DNA of 64,000 bases from Novosphingobium taihuense. Its GTDB lineage: Bacteria > Pseudomonadota > Alphaproteobacteria > Sphingomonadales > Sphingomonadaceae. Made by a program: the position numbers and the translations under genes. The DNA lies in contig NZ_VLKJ01000001.1 of NCBI RefSeq assembly GCF_007830315.1, positions 1-64,000 on the forward strand, in the 5' to 3' direction. Position 1 is the first letter of the stretch, and each line of letters begins with the position of its first letter. A model generated the notes under the pieces. That model had not been told where the DNA came from. It did not search any database and worked only from the letters and a program-made list of their open reading frames with translations. Of the stretch, positions 57,669-64,000 are shown piece by piece.

Positions 57669-58538
57669 CTATTCGATGACACCCTTCGAACCGATGTCGA
57701 TGTCGCGGCAGTTCAATAGAACAATCTGCTGGTCCTGGGGGCTACGTGCTGCCGGATCGGTATCCAATCCAAGGCGCTTCAATGCGTAGTAGAGGAGAGC
57801 CCGCCGCACCGGGATGGTCGTCACGCCCCTTTCCATTCCGTAATCGAGCTCGATCGCCTTGCGCTGACCAGCGCTCAGCGCGGGATGAGGCGCGATCTGC
57901 AGCTCAACATGCTCCTCCCATTCGCGATCGCCGGAAGGCCTAGCTTCTGCCGGCTTTGATGAACGCGTATCGGTGATGCGCGAGAGAACAAAATCCTTGA
58001 AGGCGCTACTGCGTGGGCAATGCGCCCGAGCATGCCATCTGAAGCCGTCAAACACCAAGGCATGAGGTTCGATCCACCGCCAAGCGGGCTCAGGGGATGA
58101 CATCGATTGGTAGAAAACCTCGATCGCCTCGTGCCGCTTGATCGCCGTTACGATGGCCCTCAGAATTTTGGACGAGACACCGCGGGCGGGAGTCGGGACA
58201 CAGGCGAAACTCGGCAAACCTCCGATCCAGCTGTCGTCGGCGGCAATGATCCCATCCGAGAGCGATCTGAGCTGGGAGAGATATTGGGATGCGTCGGGCT
58301 GGTGAAATACGGGCGTGAATGTCGAGCTACGAACATAAGTCCTGGCGCTCTTGTCGTAGACCATGTTGGCTTCAGCCAGGCCGAGATATCTGTTCAGATC
58401 CGTCGAAGCTTGGTTGATCGAAACGCCGAAAACTTCGATCAGGTCACTCCGGTTGACATGCCCTTCCCAGAAGAGCCTGAATTCGATGAACTCGAGGCGG
58501 CTCTCAACCCCGCGTCGCAATCCCGAATCGCTGTCCAT
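57669..58538 (-). CDS. WYL-domain repressor, BrxR/CapW type
   Basis: A 289-aa regulator. The N-terminal winged helix (ESRLEFIEFRLFWEGHVNRSDLIEVFGVSINQASTDLNRYL) leads to a WYL domain (IEVFYQSMSSPEPAWRWIEPHALVFDGFRWHARAHC) and a C-terminal dimerisation part. This arrangement and these motifs match BrxR/CapW regulators that control BREX, CBASS and other defence operons. The ATG at 58538 is chosen over a TTG at 58553, which lies in the operator. A perfect inverted repeat lies immediately upstream. Confidence 0.88.
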   Translation of the reverse strand: MDSDSGLRRGVESRLEFIEFRLFWEGHVNRSDLIEVFGVSINQASTDLNRYLGLAEANMVYDKSARTYVRSSTFTPVFHQPDASQYLSQLRSLSDGIIAADDSWIGGLPSFACVPTPARGVSSKILRAIVTAIKRHEAIEVFYQSMSSPEPAWRWIEPHALVFDGFRWHARAHCPRSSAFKDFVLSRITDTRSSKPAEARPSGDREWEEHVELQIAPHPALSAGQRKAIELDYGMERGVTTIPVRRALLYYALKRLGLDTDPAARSPQDQQIVLLNCRDIDIGSKGVIE

Positions 58539-58552
58539 CGCCAGATCCCCCA

Positions 58553-58576
58553 AGAAACTGGGCTAAACCAGTTTCT
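58553..58576. promoter_or_regulatory. Inverted-repeat operator of the BrxR-like repressor
   Basis: AGAAACTGG, six bases, CCAGTTTCT: a perfect 9-bp dyad 15 bases before the regulator's start codon and a few bases downstream of the predicted promoter. BrxR-type repressors bind such repeats, so autoregulation by blocking the polymerase is likely. Confidence 0.75.
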
Positions 58577-58585
58577 GTATGGGTA

Positions 58586-58614
58586 AGCGTAGTGGATGCT
58601 TGATGGCGAGGCAA
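58586..58614 (-). promoter_or_regulatory. Promoter of the BrxR-like regulator
   Basis: On the minus strand TTGCCT, a 17-base spacer, then TACGCT. This is a good sigma-70-like match, with the start point predicted near 58579, just before the operator dyad. Confidence 0.55.
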
Positions 58615-58651
58615 CGAGATTCGGAAAGCTGCTTGCCCGGATTTCGCTAAT

Positions 58652-58846
58652 TTACCTGCGGCTAACTGCCTCTGAGCTCGCAAGAAATTCCGACACTTTC
58701 TGGCAGGTCTTGCGGCGCGGCCTGCGCCCATCCCGAAGGTCCTGAACGAAGCGAGGATCTGCCACGACGTGCCGACCGAAGGTGCTCGGCGACGTCCGTG
58801 TTTGCGCCAGATATGCCTCGATCTGCTCCAATAGCTCCATCGCCAT
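58652..58846 (-). CDS. Small putative DNA-binding protein
   Basis: A 64-aa protein (MAMELLEQIEAYLAQTRTSPSTFGRHVVADPRFVQDLRDGRRPRRKTCQKV...), whose middle resembles a compact Cro-like helix-turn-helix: SPSTFGRHVVADPRFVQDLRDGR, ending before a basic run. It is divergent from the S24 repressor gene and may act as its counter-regulator. Confidence 0.6.
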   Translation of the reverse strand: MAMELLEQIEAYLAQTRTSPSTFGRHVVADPRFVQDLRDGRRPRRKTCQKVSEFLASSEAVSRR

Positions 58847-58883
58847 AGACTCGCTTTAAGCTTGCGTTCTTGTTATGTTCTTA

Positions 58884-58922
58884 CTAGGAAGGCTTCCTAG
58901 AGTCTAGGATCGATTTTCCTAG
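58884..58922. promoter_or_regulatory. CTAGGA box cluster upstream of the S24 repressor gene
   Basis: A near-perfect palindrome CTAGGAAG-G-CTTCCTAG (58884-58900) followed by CTAGGAT (58904-58910) and TTTTCCTAGG. Three related boxes in 40 bases before the repressor gene suggest an autoregulated operator. Confidence 0.6.
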
Positions 58923-58946
58923 GTGCCCGCGATAGGACTGGCAGTC

Positions 58947-59588
58947 ATGGACGACGCACGCAGAGCCCTGGACGAACTGATCCAGCAACGAGGGGTGAAT
59001 TACTCCTCGGTTTCGCGCCTGCTGGGGCGCAATGCCGCTTACATCCAGCAGTATATTCGGCGCGGCAGTCCGCGGCAGTTGGACGAGCAGGATCGCTCGG
59101 TCCTGGCGCGATTTTTCGGAGTCGATGAGAAGGTCCTTGGAGCCCCTGCCCGCCGCTCAGGCCCGGTGGTAGAGTTGGTCCATGTACCTTTGCTCAATGT
59201 CGAGGCATCAGCCGGCCATGGCGCTCTGGCCGAAATGGAAGCCAAATCCGCGCAGTTCGGCTTCGACGAGAAGTGGCTTCGCCGACTGACCGCGAGCAAG
59301 GCATCGAGCCTCTCGATTATCGCGGTCCATGGGGACTCCATGGAGCCCACCCTGCATGATGGCGACGAGGTTATGGTCGATCTCGGGGATGGCCAGTCGC
59401 GGCTGAGAGATGGGATCTATGTCCTGCGGATGGACGACATGCTGAGCGTAAAGCGCATTGCCCTCGAACCGCAGGGCAAGCGCGCGTCGGTCCTGAGCGA
59501 CAACCCTGCCTATCCAAGCTGGCGCGGCCTCGAGAAACGCACGCTCAATATCGTCGGACGGGTTCTCTGGTTCGGACGGGCGCTCTAA
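58947..59588 (+). CDS. LexA/S24-type self-cleaving repressor
   Basis: A 213-aa repressor. It has the HTH region (SVSRLLGRNAAYIQQYIRRGSPRQL) and a C-terminal S24 peptidase with VHGDSMEPTLHDGDEVMVDL (catalytic Ser in GDSMEP) and MLSVKRIALEP (Lys). It is about half identical by eye to the 21239 protein but keeps both catalytic residues. RecA-stimulated self-cleavage would lift repression on DNA damage. The ATG at 58947 is chosen by alignment with the paralogue; a GTG at 58923 is also open. Confidence 0.88.
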   Translation: MDDARRALDELIQQRGVNYSSVSRLLGRNAAYIQQYIRRGSPRQLDEQDRSVLARFFGVDEKVLGAPARRSGPVVELVHVPLLNVEASAGHGALAEMEAKSAQFGFDEKWLRRLTASKASSLSIIAVHGDSMEPTLHDGDEVMVDLGDGQSRLRDGIYVLRMDDMLSVKRIALEPQGKRASVLSDNPAYPSWRGLEKRTLNIVGRVLWFGRAL

Positions 59589-59600
59589 GGTGGTCCTCTG

Positions 59601-60026
59601 ATGCTTGGCCTCCTTGCCGCTTCGATCGTCGCTTCCGGGCAGACATTTAACTGCACGCCCACTCATGTCTGGGATGGTGATGGTCCAGTCTGGTGTGCGG
59701 AAGGCCCTCACCTGAGGATCGCGGGCATCGCGGCCCGGGAAATGGACGGCACCTGCCGCACCAATCAGCCTTGCCCCGATGCCACCGCAATTGAGGCGCG
59801 CGATGCGCTGGTACGGCTGATGGGCGGCGCGAAGGGAACAATTTCGACCGGTCATGTGGTGGTCAGAGGTCCGCGGCTGACATGCCGATCCGAGGGGGCC
59901 GCTGGCGGAAACAGGACCGCTGCCTGGTGCCGTCTGCCGTCAGGTGCTGATCTGTCATGCGCCATGATCAAGACCGGCACGGTCCTGCGCTGGGATCGCT
60001 ACTGGAAAGGCCCGGCTTGCCGGTGA
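59601..60026 (+). CDS. Thermonuclease-family secreted protein
   Basis: A 141-aa protein with a signal-like N-terminus (MLGLLAASIVASGQTF) and a staphylococcal-nuclease-like core (VWDGDGPVWC, HLRIAGIAAREMDGTC, IEARDALVRLM). Cysteines are frequent. The family is found next to conjugation genes in sphingomonads. Whether it is an active nuclease cannot be told: the usual Arg/Glu pair is only partly recognisable. Confidence 0.75.
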   Translation: MLGLLAASIVASGQTFNCTPTHVWDGDGPVWCAEGPHLRIAGIAAREMDGTCRTNQPCPDATAIEARDALVRLMGGAKGTISTGHVVVRGPRLTCRSEGAAGGNRTAAWCRLPSGADLSCAMIKTGTVLRWDRYWKGPACR

Positions 60027-60328
60027 GCAGCACCACGCATCTGACCGGCTTCGTCGAATGGTCGGCCAACGGACCGGTGCTGCGAACTGACGGTGGCGGG
60101 ACTTGGGAACTCGACAACACCCGCCAGGTACGGAAATTCATCGGCGCCCGCGTCGAAGTGGTCGGGGAGCGTTCAGGGTTCAACGGATTTGCCTGCGACC
60201 AGATATGGCCTGCTGGAAAGCCTCGACCGACTGCATTCAAACTCCGGCTCGAATTCCTCCTTGCCGCTGCCTTCGTCGCCTATGGTCTCTACGCGACGGT
60301 CGGCGCGGCCATCAGCGCGCTCGGCTGA
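60023..60328 (+). CDS. DUF5818-like membrane-anchored protein
   Basis: A 101-aa protein. The N-terminal part (HLTGFVEWSANGPVLRTDGGGTWELDN, then FIGARVEVVGERSGFNGFACDQIW) resembles DUF5818, and a C-terminal hydrophobic helix (LEFLLAAAFVAYGLYATVGAAISAL) follows. GTG at 60023 overlaps the previous stop. The function is unknown. Confidence 0.7.
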   Translation: MSSTTHLTGFVEWSANGPVLRTDGGGTWELDNTRQVRKFIGARVEVVGERSGFNGFACDQIWPAGKPRPTAFKLRLEFLLAAAFVAYGLYATVGAAISALG

Positions 60329-60525
60329 TGCTCAGCGATTGGGAGCTCTGGGCCTGCGCCAACCATGTCCTGCAAACTCATGGCGACAAGGCACCCTTGT
60401 ACGTCGCCGAGCAGATTGGGGCGCTCGCACTTGCTGGCGACGAGGCGGGCATTCGGACATGGCAGGCTATCGCCGAGCGGATTATCCAGCTGAGCTCCAA
60501 CGCCCCGGACCGGCCACTACAGTAA
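60328..60525 (+). CDS. DUF6961-like small protein
   Basis: A 65-aa protein (LSDWELWACANHVLQTHGDKAPLYVAEQIGALALAGDEAGIRTW) that matches the DUF6961 pattern. Function unknown. The ATG overlaps the upstream stop (TGATG), so it is part of the same small operon. Confidence 0.7.
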   Translation: MLSDWELWACANHVLQTHGDKAPLYVAEQIGALALAGDEAGIRTWQAIAERIIQLSSNAPDRPLQ

Positions 60526-60548
60526 CCCTCCTCGATAAGACTACCAGT

Positions 60549-60788
60549 TCATCTGATCGGCGACAGATCGCCCGTAAACAGACACGATTGCGCGCCCGGG
60601 CCGCCATGGCTGTCGCCTTCGATGGTGAAGCCGCGCATGCGTTCGACCAAATGGCGAGCCAGATCGACCCTGGCGCTGCGCTGGGCGCGCGGATCATCGG
60701 AATTGAGACGGACAAGCGTGTGCTCCGGCGCAACGGCCAGTGCGACTTCGAGATGGGTAAGGAGGATATCATCGGAGATTCGGGGCAT
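60549..60788 (-). CDS. Hypothetical 79-aa protein beside the relaxase
   Basis: A 79-aa protein (MPRISDDILLTHLEVALAVAPEHTLVRLNSDDPRAQRSARVDLARHLVERM...) without a recognised domain. It is convergent with the DUF6961-like gene and lies downstream of the relaxase on the same strand. Helical composition; function unknown. Confidence 0.5.
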   Translation of the reverse strand: MPRISDDILLTHLEVALAVAPEHTLVRLNSDDPRAQRSARVDLARHLVERMRGFTIEGDSHGGPGAQSCLFTGDLSPIR

Positions 60789-60858
60789 GGGTCAATGAGA
60801 ACAAATAAAGAACTTCGCGTCAACCGGCCATGTGCGGACGCATGAGGACAGTGGGACG

Positions 60859-63786
60859 CTAGATGCCGATCTCGAACGGCTTGGTGATCGACCGGTCAAG
60901 TTCTGGCGGCGTGCGTTCCGGTGCAGGATCGACACGATCTTTGGCCTGCCCTTTGGCTGCCGCATCGCGGAGGAGATCGACCGTTTCCAACGCCGAGCGC
61001 TTCATGCCGGCATTGCGTTCGACCGCCGCTTCAAGCTTGCCAGCATTGTCGACATAGAGGGTCAGGCCATCGCGCAGCCGTGTGACTGTCACCAGGAACG
61101 TCTGCTGGTTGGCCAGATAACGCTCGCGGCTGTCCATCACCGCAATGCCGCGATCGGAGGTCAGCCCCTGCGCCATATGGGCATTGAGCGCATAAGCAAG
61201 ATCGAGACGTCGCAGCATCGGGTCGCCCTGCTCGAGCCTGTGCTCTGCGCCCAAGGATGTCTTCACCACGACAGCGTCTTTGTCGACTGCGACAATCCGG
61301 GCCTGGTCGGCATTGAGCAGGCCCCGCTGGTGATCGGTCTCGGTCCACCGGATCTTGTCACCGGTGTAAATGTCGAGGGCGCGGACTTCGAACAGACGCA
61401 GCGGATCCTGCTCACCTTGCGGCCTGATCTGACCGGGACGAAACTCGAACTGGCGGCCACGCGCGTTCTCCAGCGTGACCCGCTCGCGCGCCACATCGGT
61501 TCCGACCACCCGGTATTCGCCTGCTGCAAGGCCCTGGCTGCGCTGACGCCGCGCGACATCGACCACCATGCCGGGGGCATAAGTGCTCGCATAGCGCAGC
61601 TCCTCGCGGGTTACATTGACGCGGGACTGGGTTTGGAGCCGCATGGTGTCAGGACCAAGCTCGCCGCTGGATTTGAGGCCGGTCTGCACCGCATCGTTCA
61701 CGGCGCTGCGCAGGTTTCGGCCTGAGGCATAGATTGCGGTTGCCTCGCGCTCGGCTGTCGACAGGGACAGCCAGGCTGCGGCAGCTTCGACAGCAGCATC
61801 ATTCCCAACCTCAATCACCTGCGGTGCCAAATGGCGCATGGCATCGTCGATGCGCCCTTCTTGCGCCGCTTGCTGTGCCATTCGAAGGCCTTCTGCCCGT
61901 GCGCGGAGATTAGTGTTCATGACGGCCGTCTCAATCCCGGCCTGCTGCATCACATCGAACGGCTTTCCAGCATCGACTGCACCGAGCTGCTTGCGGTCCC
62001 CGATGCTAGCAAAGCGGCCGAGTTCCAGCAGGTTTGCCAGCCGAACAAGCTTCTCCTTGTCGGCATTGCCGACCATTGATGCCTCATCGAGCAGCACGAC
62101 GGTGCCGCGCATGTCGGCCCGCGCCTCGGCGAGACGGTCCGCATCGGCCCCTTCAAGGAGATCGCGGTGCCGGGCGAGGAACCGCGACACTGTCATCGAG
62201 GCAATACCCGTGTCGCGCTCGAGCATCTGGACCAGCGTGTTCTGCACCGCGAGCCCGAGCACGGCTCTGCCCTCCTCGCGCAGGATATCGGCGACGGGTT
62301 TGAGGACCGTGCTCTTGCCTGCGCCCGCGACGCCCTGGATCGCGACGATGCGGTTGTTCGAGCCAAGCAGCAAACGCCCTGCCCCTTCCTGTCCGGCGTT
62401 CAAGGTCAGCCCGTATTTGATCTGGGACAGGGCCTGCAGACGGGACCCGGCAAGGTCGGGAGAAACAATCGCCGGCGCAGCGCCGCGCCCGTCTTCAACC
62501 CCGGCGATGATGCGTTGTTCGAGACTGATGGCATCGCGTGTCGTCAGCAGTTCCCGGTCGGCGCCCCTGCCCTTCTCCAGATGCCCTTGGCGGAGAAGCT
62601 GGTCGACGCGGTGCTCGATGTCAGCGAGCGAAGTCGGGAGCGCAAAGCCAAGCGCTGCACGGTAGATTTCGGCCCGGCTGAAGGCCGCCTCCCGCTCGCC
62701 CAGATGCCGCACAGCCGAGGCGACTGCATGAATTGCGGCGACCTGCTCGACACTGTGATTGCTCAGCCGGGCAGGTATCAGTGGGTCACCTTCGCGCAGG
62801 CCAAGGCGCTCGGCAAAGGAGGTTGCAAGGTCCTGAACATTGCGGACAAGCGCGCGCATGGTTGGCCTCAAGCCGGTCACATTGCCAAGTTCCTGCGCAC
62901 TGCGAGCATTGGCTCTGGCAATCACCGTGGCGGGATCAAAGCCCAGCCTCGCGGACGCTTCCTGCCACTGCTGCGTCAGCGCATCGCGATCTTCGATCCG
63001 CCCCTTGTCGGCCCGGGTCATCAAGGTTGCAGCATCAAGAACGCCTGGCCCTGAGAAGTTCATCTGGGCGGCCGCTTCCAGGATTTCCGCTCGCCGGGAA
63101 CTGAAGGCATCCCGGACCGCCTTGGGCACACCGACGGCCTCGAAATTGCCGTGCTTGCCGAACTCACCGACCTCGTAGCCGAGCTTCTCGACACTCAGAC
63201 GAAACCGCGCCATCGTCATGGCATTGAGCAAGGTATTGTGCTGCCAGAGCTTGTCATTGCGCAGCGCCCGCCATTTGCCGTCGGCCCCTCTAGTCACATT
63301 GGCAATGACGGCATGGAAGTGGGCGTTGGGCTCCTGGTTGCGATTGGTATCGTGCTGGAACAGCGCGATCGCAAGGTTGCCGGTCTGGACGGTACGCTCC
63401 TTTCCGCGAACCTCCATCCGGGTCTCGGCAAGGTTCGTTTCGGCCCAGCGCAGGGTTTCCCGGACGGCCGACGCATAGGCATCGAGGATCCGTTTGTCGC
63501 CGCCGACCAGAGCAAGGACCGACCAGCTTTTCGGCATCGAAAAGGTGAGGTCGGTCCCCGCCCGGTGCGCCCGGTTGTCACTGCCGACGCGGCTACCATC
63601 GGGCAGCAGTCCCTTAAGGACCGCCTCGAATTGCCGTGCGTCGACGGAACCAGTAAGCCCGAGCGCGGCAGCGCCCTTCCCCAGCCATTCACCCGAGCGA
63701 TCGGCATCCGCTCGCGTGTAGTAATTGTCGGCAGCGAAGTAGTTGGCCGCGCCGCCGGCGGTGCGGACATTGGCTACCGACAGCAT
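60859..63786 (-). CDS. traI: MobF-family relaxase/helicase (TraI/TrwC-like)
   Basis: About 975 aa. The N-terminal TrwC relaxase begins LSVANVRTAGGAANYFAADNYYTRADAD with a tyrosine pair for nicking, and the metal-binding histidines appear in QEPNAHFHAVIANVTRG. The C-terminal SF1 helicase has VAGAGKSTVLKPVADIL and GTVVLLDEASMVGNADKEKL, plus later TraI-like motifs (YALNAHMAQGLTSDRG). It nicks oriT and unwinds the transferred strand. ATG 63786 has GGGGGA upstream. F TraI is 1756 aa; this is the short form usual in alphaproteobacteria. Confidence 0.93.
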   Translation of the reverse strand: MLSVANVRTAGGAANYFAADNYYTRADADRSGEWLGKGAAALGLTGSVDARQFEAVLKGLLPDGSRVGSDNRAHRAGTDLTFSMPKSWSVLALVGGDKRILDAYASAVRETLRWAETNLAETRMEVRGKERTVQTGNLAIALFQHDTNRNQEPNAHFHAVIANVTRGADGKWRALRNDKLWQHNTLLNAMTMARFRLSVEKLGYEVGEFGKHGNFEAVGVPKAVRDAFSSRRAEILEAAAQMNFSGPGVLDAATLMTRADKGRIEDRDALTQQWQEASARLGFDPATVIARANARSAQELGNVTGLRPTMRALVRNVQDLATSFAERLGLREGDPLIPARLSNHSVEQVAAIHAVASAVRHLGEREAAFSRAEIYRAALGFALPTSLADIEHRVDQLLRQGHLEKGRGADRELLTTRDAISLEQRIIAGVEDGRGAAPAIVSPDLAGSRLQALSQIKYGLTLNAGQEGAGRLLLGSNNRIVAIQGVAGAGKSTVLKPVADILREEGRAVLGLAVQNTLVQMLERDTGIASMTVSRFLARHRDLLEGADADRLAEARADMRGTVVLLDEASMVGNADKEKLVRLANLLELGRFASIGDRKQLGAVDAGKPFDVMQQAGIETAVMNTNLRARAEGLRMAQQAAQEGRIDDAMRHLAPQVIEVGNDAAVEAAAAWLSLSTAEREATAIYASGRNLRSAVNDAVQTGLKSSGELGPDTMRLQTQSRVNVTREELRYASTYAPGMVVDVARRQRSQGLAAGEYRVVGTDVARERVTLENARGRQFEFRPGQIRPQGEQDPLRLFEVRALDIYTGDKIRWTETDHQRGLLNADQARIVAVDKDAVVVKTSLGAEHRLEQGDPMLRRLDLAYALNAHMAQGLTSDRGIAVMDSRERYLANQQTFLVTVTRLRDGLTLYVDNAGKLEAAVERNAGMKRSALETVDLLRDAAAKGQAKDRVDPAPERTPPELDRSITKPFEIGI

Positions 63787-63823
63787 CGATCGGTCCCCCA
63801 CGCCAAGGCAGTCAGCGACATGC

Positions 63824-64000
63824 TCACATCTCCATGTCACCAAGATCGGGACCAGTGATCGGCGGAGGCTCGTGCTCCCGCAAACCATCCTCGATCATCA
63901 GCTTGCGCGCGGCGGCATCGCTGGAGCCTTGGCTCTTCGGGTTGCCCGGCTTGCCCTCTTGCAGCGCCTTCGCGTCGGGCGTGCCGGGCCGAGCAGCGCC
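63824..64000 (-). CDS. traD: C-terminal end of a coupling-protein-like gene (TraD), partial
   Basis: 58 codons of an open frame that enters from the right edge and stops at 63824, 38 bases before the relaxase start. The sequence (…PGNPKSQGSSDAAARKLMIEDGLREHEPPP…) is a disordered tail. By position (upstream of traI, same strand) it is most likely the end of TraD; the ATPase part lies outside the window. Confidence 0.55.
   Translation of the reverse strand, partial: GAARPGTPDAKALQEGKPGNPKSQGSSDAAARKLMIEDGLREHEPPPITGPDLGDMEM

Overview
The window reads as accessory DNA of a sphingomonad-like alphaproteobacterium. It is GC-rich and carries a czc/cop metal-resistance region, a CnrYXH-like ECF sigma circuit, an F-type conjugation operon (traA to traG) and a MobF relaxase next to the end of a coupling-protein gene. 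The relaxase is preceded by a thermonuclease / DUF5818 / DUF6961 gene block that I associate with sphingomonad mobile elements. No replication gene and no integrase is present, so the sequence alone does not separate a plasmid from an integrative conjugative element. The 3' third of a tRNA-Lys(CTT) at 20898-20942 looks like an attachment-site remnant and favours an integrated element whose edge lies there.

Layout. (a) 1-1131: a truncated IS3-family element. (b) 1.2-10.8 kb: thioredoxin 2, a DUF302 protein, a CzcCBA-type RND efflux operon, a small cation transporter, and a divergent MerR-family regulator with a clear operator. (c) 11.0-20.8 kb: copper resistance, with DUF411, CopB, multicopper oxidase CopA, an ECF sigma factor with its membrane sensor and anti-sigma partner, CopC, CopD, a Cu(I) P-type ATPase, a DUF2933 protein and a CueR-like regulator. 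Three promoters in this part share TGAGGG-N15-GCGTA and look like targets of the local sigma factor. (d) 20.9-23.1 kb: tRNA remnant, a LexA/S24-type repressor that has lost its catalytic Ser and Lys, and an IS110-family element. (e) 23.2-27.9 kb: a three-gene operon of a SIR2-domain protein, a 195-aa protein of unknown fold, and a Rad50/SMC-like ATPase with a CPVC hook. This is the best candidate in the window for a little-described defence system, and it resembles the ABC-three-component architecture. (f) 28.3-29.0 kb: two small DNA-binding proteins. (g) 29.4-47.5 kb: the complete F-type T4SS operon. (h) 48.1-58.6 kb: a second defence operon of DUF499 ATPase, DUF3780, DUF1156 adenine methylase and PLD-helicase, led by a BrxR/CapW-type WYL repressor with a perfect 9-bp inverted repeat just downstream of its predicted promoter. 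This gene set corresponds to what is called Hma (helicase-methylase-ATPase). (i) 58.6-64.0 kb: an S24 repressor with intact catalytic residues, the small-gene block, the relaxase, and the end of a TraD-like gene.

How the genes fit together. The metal genes are cargo controlled by metal-sensing MerR regulators and an extracytoplasmic copper-sensing sigma system. Two defence operons sit on either side of the transfer operon. Two S24 paralogues, one with intact and one with missing cleavage residues, may share operators with CTAGGA/TTTCCTA boxes that also occur in front of traA. That would tie transfer to DNA damage, but this link is inferred from short motifs only.
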